From: Phycisphaerae bacterium
Lineage (GTDB): Bacteria; Planctomycetota; Phycisphaerae; UBA1845; Fen-1342
Assembly (NCBI GenBank): GCA_022072445.1
Contig: JAJVHV010000003.1
Span: 259,204 to 323,203, forward strand
Length of the DNA stretch: 64,000 nt
Reading direction: 5' to 3'
Shown: positions 54,060-63,597 of the stretch, piece by piece
Numbering within the stretch: position 1 is the stretch's first letter
Layout: each line of letters starts with the position of its first letter
The notes under the pieces: generated by a model
Seen by the model: only the letters and a program-made list of their open reading frames with translations
Told to the model about the DNA's origin: nothing
Databases searched by the model: none
Made by a program: the position numbers and the translations under genes

Positions 54060-57000
54060 CTACGGGGCGTTGGGCTGGGCCTGGGACGTGGCCGGCTGTG
54101 TCGATGCGATCAGGGCGGCGAGCTGCGCGCGGCGCGACTCGGCCAGCGCGGCGCGGCCCTGACGCTCCGCGATCGCCAGCAGCCGCTCGAGCACGCGCTG
54201 CCGCTCGCGGAGCGACGTGTCGGGGTCGCCGGACATGGTGTGCTCGGCCTGCCGCAGCAGGATTTCCGCCTCGTCCAACATCCCGAGTTCGATCAGGCAG
54301 CGGCCCAGCGCGGAGGCCGCGAACGCGGTCCGCCGGTCGCTGTCGCCCAGCGTGCCGCGGCGGATGGCGAGGGCTTCGCGCAGGAGCGGCTCGGCCTGCT
54401 CGCTGTTTCCCTGGCGGATGTGCACGTCGGCCAGCTCGATCATCGGGCCGGTCGTCTCGGGGCTGCGTTCGCCGAGCGTCTTGCGGCGGATGCGCAGCGC
54501 GGATTCGAAGAGGGCCTGTGCCTCGTCGAGCTGCCCCATGTCGGTGAGAAGCTGTCCGACGCTGCTGTAGGCGGTCGACGTCGAGGCGTGTTCGGGCCCC
54601 ATGACGCGTTCGAAGCGGCGGATGACGTCGCGGCCGAGGTTGAGGGCTTCGTCGCGATGTCCCTGGTCGCGTAGCACGCACATCAGGTTGTGCATGGTGA
54701 TCAGCGTGTCGGGCTGGTTCGCGCCGACGGCGCGTTTTCCGGCTTCGAGCGCATCGCGATAGAGGACTTCGGCTTCGGCGAGCCGGTCGAGGCTGTGCAG
54801 GGCGGTGGCCAGTGAGTTGGTCGCGATGATGGTCTCGGGGTGGTCGCCACCCAGCACGCGGCGCGCGTCGTCGAGCGACTGCCGCAGCAGCTCCACGGCT
54901 TCGCCGGACTTTCCACTCGACTTGAGATAGTTCGCCAGGTTCGTGCGGGCGGAGATCGTGTCCTGGTGGTCGGGGCCGTATCGCTCGCTGCTCATCGAGA
55001 GCACGCGGCGTTGCGTCTCGATGGCCTCGGCGTGCTGCCCGAGCCGCGAGAGCGCCTGCGCCAGCCCGCGGAGACTCATGATCTCCCCGTCGCGCTGATC
55101 GCCCTGCAAGGCGTGCGTGGCCGCGTAAGCCTGGCGCCACATCGGCAGCGCCTCGCGGAAGTTTCCGAGGTTGCGGCTGCAGTCGGCGGCGATGCGCAGG
55201 GCCGTCGCGTAGTTGGGGTGCTGTTCTCCAAACACGCGTCCGATCTCGGCGACCAGCCCGCGCACCACGGGTTCGGCCTCCCGATAACGGTTGCGCGACA
55301 TCTGCATGCTGGCCAGGTTCATCCGCGCGACGAGCGTGTCCGGGTCGCTGGCGCCATGCACCCGCTCTCCGACCTCGACCGCCTCGCGGTAAAGCGGCTC
55401 GGCCTCATCGTAGCGCTTCTGATAATGCAGCAGGACGGCCAGGCTGTTGATGACCAGCAGCGTGTGGTTGTCGCCATCGCCGTCGAGCCGCCGGGCGAGT
55501 GTCAGCAGTTCGCGGTAGATGGCCTCGGCCTCGTCGTATTTTTTCTGCTCGGAGAGCGTCAGCGCCAGATCGGCCTGCAGGCCGCGCGTGCGGCTGCTTT
55601 CGGGCCCCAGGTCGCGTGTCGCGGCCGCGATCGCTTCGCGCAGCCCGGTCTCGGCGCGCGGCAGCTCGTTGCGGGCCCGGGCGATCGACGCCGCCGCGCC
55701 GCGCACCTGCGCGATCTGGTCGCCATGCGGCTCGTGCGCCTCGAGCAGTTCGCGGGCCCGTGTCAGGTGCGGCTCGGCCTCGTCGAGCATGCCCATCGAT
55801 GTAAAGATGCGCCCGACCACGGTGCGCACGCCGGCCTCGACCTCCGGCTCGCTGCTCAAGCCCCGCCCGACTTTGCCGGCGGCGCTCTGCAACACCTGCG
55901 ACACGGTCGCGTTGCGGCCCGCGGCCTTCACGTCGGCCGAACCGAGCATGTCGAGCAGAAACTCGTTGATCGCCGCGGCCCGCCGGCCGCTCACCTCGGC
56001 GGCCCGCTGGCTTTTCTCGGCGATGCGGGTCTGCTCCTCGGCGCGAAGCTGGTTCTCGCGGGCCGTCTCCTGCGCCCGCTCGGCACGGAACCGCTGCGCC
56101 GCCTCCGCCCGCAGGGCCGTCTCGGCGTCGCCGCGGGCGCGGCTGGCCTGAACCATCCCATAGAGCGACGCCGTGAGCCCCAGCAGGAGCGCCGTCAGCA
56201 CACCGGCCGCCGCCCCCAGCAGGACGCGATGCCGCCGCGCGAATCGGCTGAACTGGTACGCCAGCGTCGGCGGCCGCGCCGCGACCGGCCGCCCCTCCAG
56301 GTATCGCCGCAAGTCGTCGGCCAGGGCCGCAACCGAGTCGTAACGCCGGACGCGCTCCTTCTCGATCGCCTTCATTACGATCCAGTCCAGGTCGCCGCGC
56401 AGCACACTGCGCAGCCGATCCGGCTCCGTGCCGCGGGCCGCGGAAATCTCCGCGACGCTGCGGCGCGGCCGGTGCGGCGAGCGCGGGGGCGACTGCGACG
56501 AGCTGCCCGGCAGCGTGAGCTCCTCGGAGCTGACGCTGGCCGGCCGCGCGGGCCGCGAGCCCTTCGGCTCGGTCAGCCGCGTGCTGGGCCGCGGCGGGAG
56601 GGTCGCGCGGATCACCTGACTCACGCCCGCGACTCCCGCGCTGCGCAGCGCCATGCCATCGACCGGCAGCTCGCCGCACAGCAGCTCATAGAGCACCACG
56701 CCCAGCGAGTACACATCCGTCCGCGTGTCGATGTCCAGGCTCGCTTCGGCCTGCTCGGGGCTCATGTACTCCGGCGTTCCGATCATGCGCCCCACCGCCG
56801 TGTACAGCGTCTGTCCGCGGTGTGGGTCGGCGGTCGCCTTGGCCACGCCGAAGTCGATCACCTTGGGCGTCGGATGGTCGTTGATCAGCGTAACCAGCAG
56901 ATTGCTGGGCTTGAGATCGCGATGGATGATGCCGCGTTGATGCGCGTGCTGGATCGCGCCGCACACGTCCAGAAAAATCTCCAGCCGGGCGCAGATCGAA

Positions 57001-57404
57001 TGCCGCCCCGAGTCGCAAAACTGATTGATCGGCGTGCCGGCGACGTGCTCCATCACGAAGTAGGGCCGGCCGGTCTCGGTCGCGCCGGCGTCGTAGACAG
57101 CCGCCACGTTGGGATGGCTCATCAGCGCCAGCGTCTGGCGCTCGACGTCAAAGCGGGCCACAACCTCGCGCGTGTCCATCCCCAGCTTGATCAGCTTCAG
57201 CGCCACGCGCCGCCGAACCGGCTCGCGCTGCTCGGCCAGATACACCACCCCCATCCCGCCCTGGCCGAGCACGTCCAGGATGCGATACCGCCCGATCTGC
57301 TGCGGACGATCGTCCGCGTCCCACGACCCCGGCGGCCCGCCCGACGCCCGCGTGGGCGGCGCGTGGTCGTGTCCGGACGGAGTTGTCGCGTCGAGGTCGC
57401 TCAT
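54060..57404 (-). CDS. membrane Ser/Thr protein kinase with C-terminal TPR array
   Basis: Protein of 1114 aa. The N-terminal Hanks-type kinase has the Gly loop LGQGGMGVVYLA, Lys in VALKLIK, catalytic HRDLKPSN, DFGVAKAT and the APE-equivalent TPEYMSPEQ. A Ser/Pro-rich linker and the RRYDSVAALADDLRRYLEG motif typical of planctomycete kinases follow. A transmembrane helix at about 400-420 (RVLLGAAAGVLTALLLGLTASLYG) precedes a coiled coil and about twelve TPRs of the kinesin-light-chain type (A..Y...L...RR.LG..HP.T). The kinase faces the cytoplasm and the TPRs should lie outside it, making this a transmembrane signalling receptor with unknown ligand. Confidence 0.92.
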   Translation of the reverse strand: MSDLDATTPSGHDHAPPTRASGGPPGSWDADDRPQQIGRYRILDVLGQGGMGVVYLAEQREPVRRRVALKLIKLGMDTREVVARFDVERQTLALMSHPNVAAVYDAGATETGRPYFVMEHVAGTPINQFCDSGRHSICARLEIFLDVCGAIQHAHQRGIIHRDLKPSNLLVTLINDHPTPKVIDFGVAKATADPHRGQTLYTAVGRMIGTPEYMSPEQAEASLDIDTRTDVYSLGVVLYELLCGELPVDGMALRSAGVAGVSQVIRATLPPRPSTRLTEPKGSRPARPASVSSEELTLPGSSSQSPPRSPHRPRRSVAEISAARGTEPDRLRSVLRGDLDWIVMKAIEKERVRRYDSVAALADDLRRYLEGRPVAARPPTLAYQFSRFARRHRVLLGAAAGVLTALLLGLTASLYGMVQASRARGDAETALRAEAAQRFRAERAQETARENQLRAEEQTRIAEKSQRAAEVSGRRAAAINEFLLDMLGSADVKAAGRNATVSQVLQSAAGKVGRGLSSEPEVEAGVRTVVGRIFTSMGMLDEAEPHLTRARELLEAHEPHGDQIAQVRGAAASIARARNELPRAETGLREAIAAATRDLGPESSRTRGLQADLALTLSEQKKYDEAEAIYRELLTLARRLDGDGDNHTLLVINSLAVLLHYQKRYDEAEPLYREAVEVGERVHGASDPDTLVARMNLASMQMSRNRYREAEPVVRGLVAEIGRVFGEQHPNYATALRIAADCSRNLGNFREALPMWRQAYAATHALQGDQRDGEIMSLRGLAQALSRLGQHAEAIETQRRVLSMSSERYGPDHQDTISARTNLANYLKSSGKSGEAVELLRQSLDDARRVLGGDHPETIIATNSLATALHSLDRLAEAEVLYRDALEAGKRAVGANQPDTLITMHNLMCVLRDQGHRDEALNLGRDVIRRFERVMGPEHASTSTAYSSVGQLLTDMGQLDEAQALFESALRIRRKTLGERSPETTGPMIELADVHIRQGNSEQAEPLLREALAIRRGTLGDSDRRTAFAASALGRCLIELGMLDEAEILLRQAEHTMSGDPDTSLRERQRVLERLLAIAERQGRAALAESRRAQLAALIASTQPATSQAQPNAP

Positions 57405-57519
57405 GTGAAATTTGATCTGCGGCCGAGCAGATGAGACGCTCGATCATAAGGCCGAGCGGGACCAGGCTCAAAGCAAGATCGCACCCCGGCGCCCCGTCCG
57501 CCCCAGCGCCCGCCTGCGG

Positions 57520-57996
57520 TCATTCGGACAAGTTGATCCGCAAGAACGGCTCCGAAGCCCCACCTGAGAGGATGTGCTCGGCAATCTCCTGCAGCGCCCG
57601 CCGCTGGCCCGGCCACAGAAACTCGCGCAGGGCGTCACTCGTGCCGCGCCAACGAACCTCCGTGTGCTCGGCGCACAGCCGCACTTCCGCCCCGTCCGGC
57701 ACTTCCGCCGCAAAGCACACCGCCAGCATGACGCGGTCGGTCGCCGCGACGTAATACGCGTCGACCGAATCGAGCTGCCAGAATCGCAGCGGCGTCAGGC
57801 CGGTTTCTTCGCGCAGCTCGCGCAAGCCCGCCTGCCAGGCCTTCTCTCCCGACTCGATCTTGCCCTGCACACCCTGCCACGTTCCTCCCAGGCGCGACGA
57901 AGGACGCCGTCGCAGCAGCAGCCACTCGACGCCCGCGGCGCCCCGCCGGAACGGGAAAACCTGAATGATCTGCGCCGAAATCTCGGGCATACGCAC
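57520..57996 (-). CDS. NUDIX hydrolase
   Basis: Protein of 158 aa. The NUDIX box GKIESGEKAWQAGL-RELREETGL fits G-x5-E-x7-REUxEExGU completely. It hydrolyses a nucleoside diphosphate linked to another group; the sequence suggests a dihydroneopterin-triphosphate or NTP pyrophosphatase subgroup, but this is not certain. GTG at 57996 has GGAG six bases upstream; ATG at 57990 is the alternative with poorer spacing. Confidence 0.88.
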   Translation of the reverse strand: MRMPEISAQIIQVFPFRRGAAGVEWLLLRRRPSSRLGGTWQGVQGKIESGEKAWQAGLRELREETGLTPLRFWQLDSVDAYYVAATDRVMLAVCFAAEVPDGAEVRLCAEHTEVRWRGTSDALREFLWPGQRRALQEIAEHILSGGASEPFLRINLSE

Positions 57997-58019
57997 ATGC
58001 TACTCCGGCGGCGGGCGAC

Positions 58020-58043
58020 GGTGGAGCGGGCATCTTGCCCGCT
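58020..58043 (+). repeat. GCGGGCAT-GCCCGC element, half copy
   Basis: GGTGGAGCGGGCATCTTGCC and so on, matching the left end of the element at 34263-34328. It abuts the large inverted repeat at 58050. Confidence 0.6.
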
Positions 58044-58049
58044 GCCCCC

Positions 58050-58183
58050 GCTCCCAGCCGAGCCCCGACCGTGAGGGAGGGGTTCGACGTCGAGTTGCTA
58101 TCGAACTTGGTGCTGAACTTCGCCGAGTTCGTTGGCGACCGCTGTTCGAACCCCTCCCGCACGGTCGGGGCTCGGCTGGGAGC
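58050..58183. repeat. 38-bp inverted repeat, palindromic element
   Basis: The left arm 58050-58087 begins GCTCCCAGCCGAGCCCCGAC and contains GTGAGGGAGGGG. The right arm 58146-58183 ends GGTCGGGGCTCGGCTGGGAG. The arms are complementary over 38 positions with one mismatch, and 58 bases lie between. It sits 57-190 bp upstream of the NUDIX gene start and upstream of aroDE on the other strand. It has no coding capacity and is probably a MITE- or REP-pair-like element. Confidence 0.8.
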
Positions 58184-58296
58184 GCCACCGCGGGTGGGGT
58201 ATCGCGCGCCATCACGGGCGGGCCGTCGCAATTCGCCCGCGCGACGGCGCCCGGACGGGCTGGGATTCGCACCGCCGCGCCGCCACAATACGCGCC

Positions 58297-59859
58297 ATGA
58301 CGCCCCGCACGCTGCTCGCCGTGCCGATCACAAGTGCCGCCCGGCCGGTCGCCGCGCAAGCCGCCGAGGCCGCGGCGGCGCGGGCCGATCTGATCGAGCT
58401 GCGCGTCGACCTCATCGGCGATTGGCGCGCCGTCGAGACCTACCTCGCCGGTCCGCGCCCGCTGCCGGCCATCCTGACCATCCGGCCGCGGCGCGAGGGC
58501 GGCGGCTGGGACGCCGACGAAAACGAGCGGATCAGCCTGATGGAACGGCTCGGCCTGCATCTGCCGGGGTTCATCGACGTGGAGTGGTCGACCTGGAGCG
58601 CCTCGGCCAACGTGCGCCAGAAGCTCGGCCTGGTCTGCGAAACCAGCCCGCCGAGCCCGCACGACCGTCCGCGCAATCGGCTGATTCTCTCGCAGCACGA
58701 TTTCGCCGCCACGCCCGCCAACCTGGGCGCCGTCTTTGACACGCTCGCCTCGCAGCCGTATGCGATCGTCAAAGTGGCCTGCGCTGGCCACGACGCGAGC
58801 GACGCGCTGCACATGCTCGCCGAACTCGCCCGTATCGCCGGCCGTCGGCCGGCGATCGGCCTGACCATGGGCGAGGCCGGCGCCGCGACGCGCGTCCTGG
58901 CGGCGAAGTTCGGCGCTTGTCTGACTTACGCCCCGCTCGAACCGGCCGACGCCTCGGCCCCCGGCCAGCTCACGCTTGCCCAGCTTCGCGCCAGGCGCTT
59001 CCACGATGTCGGCCCGCGGACACGCGTGTACGGTGTCGTCGGCTGGCCCGTCGCCCATTCGCGCAGCCCCGCCCTGCACAACGCCGCCATGAGCGCGGCG
59101 GGCATCGACGGTGTTTACGTGCCGTTTCCCGTCTCGCCGGGCTTCGAGGCGTTTGACCGCTTCATGGTCCGCGCCGCGGCGCAGGAGCTGGATGTCGCCG
59201 GCCTGAGCATCACCATCCCGCACAAGGAAAACGCGCTCCGCTGGCTGCGCGCCAACGGCGGCGCCGTCGATCCGCTCGCGGCGCGGATCGGCGCGGTCAA
59301 CACGCTCTCGCGCGGTGCCGACGGCCGCTGGGACGGCTCGAACACCGACTCACCGGCGGTCATCGCGGCACTCCGGACCTGCGCGACGTGCGCAGGCGAC
59401 GGGTTGCATGAGCAGCGCGTCCTGATTCTCGGCGCCGGCGGTGCGGGTCGCGCCGCGCTCGCCGCACTCACCGAGCGCGGCTGCCCGGTGACCATCTGCA
59501 ATCGCGATCCGGCCCGCGCCGCGCAGCTGGCCGCCGAGTTCGACGCGGCGACCTTGCCCTGGGAGGCTCGCGGCGCGGCGCCCTTCGACATCCTGATCAA
59601 CTGCACCAGCGTCGGACTGTGGCCCGACGTGGACGTCTCGCCGTTCCCGCCGAGCGCTCTGACCTCCGGCCAGGTGGTCTTCGACACGATCTACAATCCG
59701 CCGCGGACGCGCCTGATTCGCGACGCGGCCGCCGCCGGTTGTCACGTTGTGCCCGGTGTCGAGATGTTCATCGCGCAGGCCATGCGGCAGTTCGAGCGCT
59801 GGCACGGCCGACCCGCCGACCGCGAAGTGTGCCGTCGCAGTTTGAAGAGCGCGGAGTGA
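58297..59859 (+). CDS. aroDE: bifunctional 3-dehydroquinate dehydratase / shikimate dehydrogenase
   Basis: Fusion protein of 520 aa covering steps 3 and 4 of the shikimate pathway. The N-terminal class I dehydroquinase (about 1-225) has DLIELRVDL, catalytic His in LILSQHDF and the Schiff-base Lys in AIVKVAC. The C-terminal AroE (about 235-515) has substrate-binding SRSPALHN, catalytic Lys in TIPHKENALR, and NADP-binding GAGGAGRAALAAL. The ATG at 58297 is the first that fits the domain start. The fused arrangement is known in plants, chlamydiae and planctomycetes. Confidence 0.95.
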   Translation: MTPRTLLAVPITSAARPVAAQAAEAAAARADLIELRVDLIGDWRAVETYLAGPRPLPAILTIRPRREGGGWDADENERISLMERLGLHLPGFIDVEWSTWSASANVRQKLGLVCETSPPSPHDRPRNRLILSQHDFAATPANLGAVFDTLASQPYAIVKVACAGHDASDALHMLAELARIAGRRPAIGLTMGEAGAATRVLAAKFGACLTYAPLEPADASAPGQLTLAQLRARRFHDVGPRTRVYGVVGWPVAHSRSPALHNAAMSAAGIDGVYVPFPVSPGFEAFDRFMVRAAAQELDVAGLSITIPHKENALRWLRANGGAVDPLAARIGAVNTLSRGADGRWDGSNTDSPAVIAALRTCATCAGDGLHEQRVLILGAGGAGRAALAALTERGCPVTICNRDPARAAQLAAEFDAATLPWEARGAAPFDILINCTSVGLWPDVDVSPFPPSALTSGQVVFDTIYNPPRTRLIRDAAAAGCHVVPGVEMFIAQAMRQFERWHGRPADREVCRRSLKSAE

Positions 59860-59949
59860 CACGCGCGGCCGCGCCGCGGCGAAGGTTCCCGGCTATCCTG
59901 CCGCGCCAGGGCCGCCGCCCAACTTTATGCCAGCCGCCGGAGAATCGTC

Positions 59950-60453
59950 ATGGTGAACCTCGAGTCGTTTCGCACACTGCTGAGATACAACGACTGGGCC
60001 GACGCGGCCCTCCTTGCCGCCGCCACGCCGCTCTCCGACGCGCAGCTCGACCAGCCCTTCGACATGGGCGTCGGATCGCTGCGCCGCACGCTGCTGCATA
60101 TCTTCAATGGCGAGCACGTCTGGTTGAAACGCTGGCAGAGCCGGGCCGAGACGCCCTGGCCGGACGAGGCCGAGCGCGTCGCGCCCGCGACCATCGGCGA
60201 GCGCCTGCAACGGACGTGGCGCGAGCGCGACGCATTCCTGGCGACGCTGCGCGATCCCGACCTCGCCCGTGTCGTCACCTATCGTGATTCGAAGGGCAGC
60301 TACTTCCGCGCGGCGCTCTCCGACATGATGGCGCAGATGTTCGTCCACTCGGCCCACCATCGCGCCCAGGCCGCCAACATGATCCGCCGCACCGGCGGGG
60401 CCGCGCTCGACGTGGACTACATGTACTGGATTCGCCAGCCCGTGCAGACTTGA
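59950..60453 (+). CDS. DinB-family protein
   Basis: Protein of 167 aa with a four-helix DinB/YfiT-type bundle. The three metal-binding histidines fit the family: H in LLHIFNGEHVW and the pair in VHSAHHRAQAANMI. Members act as thiol-dependent transferases or hydrolases in some lineages, but the substrate is unknown here. The ATG at 59950 has CGGAG upstream. It is probably co-transcribed with aroDE (90 bp gap) or free-standing. Confidence 0.85.
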   Translation: MVNLESFRTLLRYNDWADAALLAAATPLSDAQLDQPFDMGVGSLRRTLLHIFNGEHVWLKRWQSRAETPWPDEAERVAPATIGERLQRTWRERDAFLATLRDPDLARVVTYRDSKGSYFRAALSDMMAQMFVHSAHHRAQAANMIRRTGGAALDVDYMYWIRQPVQT

Positions 60454-60487
60454 TTCGCACGGCCCCCGTCGCTCCGTCGCTTGCCGT

Positions 60488-61261
60488 TCATCCACCCACG
60501 AGCACAAAGCATAGCGACAGCAGCCCGACGAAATTCATCACCATCGCGAAATACATGATGCCGGTCGTGCTCTGCGTGTTCCGCACGCCCACCGCCTGCC
60601 AGCCAAAAAACGCGAAGACCAGTGACGCCACCACGCCGATCATGACGTACATCAGCACGATCGCGATGGTGAAGGCTCCGGCGTAACCGTCGGCCCAGCG
60701 CGTCCAGAATCGCAGCACGACGCCGGCCGATGCCGCGGCCTGGGCGATCGCGAACAGCCCGTACCCCGCCACGACGCGCCGCAGCGGATCGATCGGCATC
60801 GCCTTGGCGGTCAGATACGCGTGCCCCAGCGCCGCGGCCATGGTCGCGAATCCGACCACCAGCGCCGCCGACAGCAGCGCCGCGCCCGCCACCACGTCGG
60901 TAGGCGCCATCAGGCGGTTCTCGGCCGCCAGTGCCCACGCTCCGCACAGTGCTCCGCCCAGCGCGGGCAGCGCCGCGGCCCGCCACGCGACGCCTCCCGT
61001 CGGCGCGCCGCCGGTGCGCAGCAGCAGCGCCAGCCAGGTCGCGCCCGCCAGCAGCGCCAGCCCAGACCCGCCGATGGCCCACGACCGCAGCCCCGCGCCG
61101 CCGGTGGGCTGGTAGAGCGCGAACAGCAGCATGCAGGCACACGCCGCCATCACCAGGATGATCGCGAATCGCCAGAAAGCCCACGCGACCTTCGGCGGAG
61201 GCATGACGATCGCGGCGAGAATCAGCGCCGCGGTCCAGAGGCTCAGCACGGTCGGAATCAC
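60488..61261 (-). CDS. polytopic membrane protein, translationally coupled to pepA
   Basis: 257 aa with about eight hydrophobic helices (LWTAALILAAIVM, WRFAIILVMAACACMLL, IAIVLMYVMIGVVASLVFAF, and others). No motif is recognised. The GTG at 61261 overlaps the pepA stop as GTGA (61261-61258); the frame further upstream is a shadow of pepA. Function unknown. Confidence 0.7.
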   Translation of the reverse strand: MIPTVLSLWTAALILAAIVMPPPKVAWAFWRFAIILVMAACACMLLFALYQPTGGAGLRSWAIGGSGLALLAGATWLALLLRTGGAPTGGVAWRAAALPALGGALCGAWALAAENRLMAPTDVVAGAALLSAALVVGFATMAAALGHAYLTAKAMPIDPLRRVVAGYGLFAIAQAAASAGVVLRFWTRWADGYAGAFTIAIVLMYVMIGVVASLVFAFFGWQAVGVRNTQSTTGIMYFAMVMNFVGLLSLCFVLVGG

Positions 61262-62766
61262 GATCCGCGTCGTTTCAGATAATCCACCAGCAGCCGCACG
61301 CCGAAGCCCGTCGCGCCCTTGGCGTAAAGTGAATTGCCGTTCTCCTCCGCGGCGGTCGAGGCAATGTCCAGATGTGCCCAGGGCATGCCGTTGCGGACGA
61401 ATTCCTTCAGGAACATCCCGCCGACAATCGCGTGCGCCTCGCGCTTGTTGCTGCTGTTGCGAATGTCGGAATCGACGCCGCGGATCAATTCTTTGTAGTC
61501 GTCCCACAGCGGCAGGCGCCACAGCCGCTCGTGCGTCCGCCGGCCGGATTCGCCCAGCGCGCCGGCCAGGGCATCGTCGTTGCTCATCAGGCCGGCGGCG
61601 GCCCGGCCCAGGGCGATACCCACGCCGCCCGTCAGCGTGGCCAGGTCGATAATCTCCGTCGGTTTGCAGTGCGTCTGCGCGTACCAGAGCGCGTCGGCCA
61701 GCACCATCCGCCCTTCCGCGTCGGTGCTGATGATCTCCACGGTCTTGCCGCTCATCATGCGGATGACGTCCCCCGGCCGGTAGGCCCGATCCGAAATCGC
61801 GTTCTCCGCCGCCGCGACCAGCCCGATCACGTTGCACTTCAGCCGCAGGTCGGCGACCGCCCTCAGCACGCCCAGCACGGTCGTCCCGCCGCACTTGTCG
61901 AACTTCATCCCCTCCAGCCCTTGCGCCGGCTTGATCGAATAGCCGCCGGTGTCGAAGGTGATCGCCTTTCCAACCAGCACCGTGTTGGATTTCGCGCGCG
62001 GCGCACCGCGGTATTCCAGGCGGATCAGGCACGGTCCGGGCGTGGCCCCCGCCCCGACCGCCAGCAACCCGTTCATGCCCAGCCGCTTCAACGGCTCCTC
62101 CGTGAGCACGGTGCACTTCAGCCCGCTGCCCCGCGCCAGCCGCCGCGCCTCGGCCGCCAGCGATTCCGGATTGACGATGTTGGCCGGGCGGTGCGCAATG
62201 GCGCGGGCGTAGTTCGCCGCCGCCGCGATCTGCGTGGCCTCAGCCACGGCGGCGCCGATTCGCCCCTGATTCGCATCCGACAGACCGGCCAGGCGCACCC
62301 GCACGGCCGCCAGAGCGCGCTTGTCGCGCTCGCGCAGCTCGTCGAACCGGAACGCCGACGTGGCCATCGCCGCGCACCACTCCGCGACGCCGTCCGAGAC
62401 CTCCAGCAGATCGAGCGCCTCGGCCCACAGACAGACGCGCTCAATACGCTCGCTGGTCAGCCAGCGCGTCGCCGCCGCGGCCGCCTTGCGCAGCGTCGCG
62501 AGCGTGAGCTGCGCCGAGTCGCCCAGGCTCACCGCCAGCAGCCGCCGGTGCGGTCCGCCGCAGATCGTCGTGGACAGGTGCCCGGCCTCCTCGCCAACCG
62601 CTCCGGCTCGGCGCAGCGCCGTCAAGCCTCCGCCGCTGGCCGCATCGACGCGCGAGACAAAGGGCATGGCCGGCTCGGGCTGTGTCGGCAGCGGGACAAG
62701 CAGCAGTTCGTCGGCGGGCCGGCCGCGTGCGGCGGTACTGAACTCGCAAATGGCGCCGTTGGTCAT
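61258..62766 (-). CDS. pepA: leucyl aminopeptidase, M17
   Basis: Dizinc or manganese aminopeptidase of 502 aa that removes N-terminal amino acids and forms hexamers. The C-terminal catalytic domain keeps the metal and catalytic residues: KAITFDTGGYSIKP, MKFDKCGG and STDAEGRMVLADAL (family NTDAEGR). The ATG at 62766 is preceded by GAGGAGG at good spacing; the GTG at 62775 is too close to it. In cytoplasmic protein turnover it complements Aat and the J-domain protein elsewhere in the window. Confidence 0.94.
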   Translation of the reverse strand: MTNGAICEFSTAARGRPADELLLVPLPTQPEPAMPFVSRVDAASGGGLTALRRAGAVGEEAGHLSTTICGGPHRRLLAVSLGDSAQLTLATLRKAAAAATRWLTSERIERVCLWAEALDLLEVSDGVAEWCAAMATSAFRFDELRERDKRALAAVRVRLAGLSDANQGRIGAAVAEATQIAAAANYARAIAHRPANIVNPESLAAEARRLARGSGLKCTVLTEEPLKRLGMNGLLAVGAGATPGPCLIRLEYRGAPRAKSNTVLVGKAITFDTGGYSIKPAQGLEGMKFDKCGGTTVLGVLRAVADLRLKCNVIGLVAAAENAISDRAYRPGDVIRMMSGKTVEIISTDAEGRMVLADALWYAQTHCKPTEIIDLATLTGGVGIALGRAAAGLMSNDDALAGALGESGRRTHERLWRLPLWDDYKELIRGVDSDIRNSSNKREAHAIVGGMFLKEFVRNGMPWAHLDIASTAAEENGNSLYAKGATGFGVRLLVDYLKRRGS

Positions 62767-63117
62767 CGGGCACAACCTCCTCGTGGCTGCGCGCCGCTTC
62801 CCCGCCGCGGCGCGGATTGTTGAGCGTACATCGAATGCCGATCGTGTGAAAGTCGCGGTGTGGCCTGCTCGCGCCCCGGTGGCAGGAGGCTCGCTTCATG
62901 GTTTCATGCTCTCGCCGTCAGGCGTGAGCACGCAGAAGCAGGGTGGTTATCCGCCCGCGCCGATGCCTTTCCGTGCGGGCCGCGTGAGCGGGTCGAATCC
63001 CGCCGCGGCCGCTCGTCTCCCCCACAGCCGCTCGATTACCATGGCGGCTGAGCCAGGCGCCGCGCCGCCGATCCGACTGAACGGCCGCCGCGCTTCCAGT
63101 CCATGGAAAGGAAGAGC
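62767..63117. other. intergenic region with palindromic repeat
   Basis: No gene seen. It holds the REP-like palindrome at 62905-62930. The rest is GC-rich and without recognisable signals. Confidence 0.45.
62905..62930 (+). repeat. REP-like palindrome, copy 2
   Basis: CATGCTCTCGCCGTCAGGCG then TGAGCA, the same element as at 63511-63539, slightly truncated at its right end. Confidence 0.72.
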
Positions 63118-63504
63118 ATGCCCGCCCCCGTCGTCCATTTTGAAATCGGCTGCGCTGACATTGAATCGACCCGCCGTTTCTATTCCAGCCTCTTTGGATG
63201 GGAGTACACCCCCGGCGCGCCCAACATGGGAATGATTGGCAACATCGGACCGTTCGCCGCCCAGCCGACCGCCGGCATCGGGGGACACATTCAGAGCCTC
63301 GGCCACCCGCCGCACCAATACGTCACGGTCTACGTTCAAGTCAGCGACATTCCCGCGACGCTGGCGAAGGTGGAGAAGCTGGGCGGGCGGACACTGATCC
63401 CGCAGTGCGAGGTTCCCGGGATGGGTCACTTCGCCTGGCTCACCGATCCGGAAGGAAACGCGATCGGCCTCTGGAAGCCTGCCTCGGAGTGCAAGGGACA
63501 ATGA
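63118..63504 (+). CDS. VOC-superfamily (glyoxalase-like) protein
   Basis: 128 aa vicinal-oxygen-chelate fold: VHFEIGCADIESTRRFYSSL is the typical first beta-alpha unit, with metal-ligand candidates H and E near strand 1. GHFAWLTDPEGNAIGLW is the typical last strand. Members include lactoylglutathione lyase-like and resistance proteins; the substrate is not predictable. The ATG at 63118 has AGGAAG six bases upstream; an ATG at 63103 is possible. Confidence 0.85.
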   Translation: MPAPVVHFEIGCADIESTRRFYSSLFGWEYTPGAPNMGMIGNIGPFAAQPTAGIGGHIQSLGHPPHQYVTVYVQVSDIPATLAKVEKLGGRTLIPQCEVPGMGHFAWLTDPEGNAIGLWKPASECKGQ

Positions 63505-63510
63505 AGGTGG

Positions 63511-63539
63511 CATGCTCTCGCCGTCAGGCGTGAGCATGC
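63511..63539 (+). repeat. REP-like palindrome, copy 3
   Basis: CATGCTCTCGCCGTCAGGCG then TGAGCATGC. Palindromic arms GCATGCTC/GAGCATGC. It lies 7 bp after the VOC gene stop. Confidence 0.8.
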
Positions 63540-63553
63540 CGTGAGGCGCGTGG

Positions 63554-63581
63554 CATGTTCTCGCCACAGGCGTGAGCATGC
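63554..63581 (+). repeat. REP-like palindrome, copy 4
   Basis: CATGTTCTCGCCACAGGCGT then GAGCATGC; a variant of copy 3. Confidence 0.75.
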
Positions 63582-63597
63582 TGCACGTCCCGCGCGG

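Noticed and set aside
60488-62116. 542-codon version of the membrane protein after pepA
   Set aside because: The upstream half is Arg/Gly-rich shadow of pepA; the GTGA overlap at 61258-61261 marks the real start.
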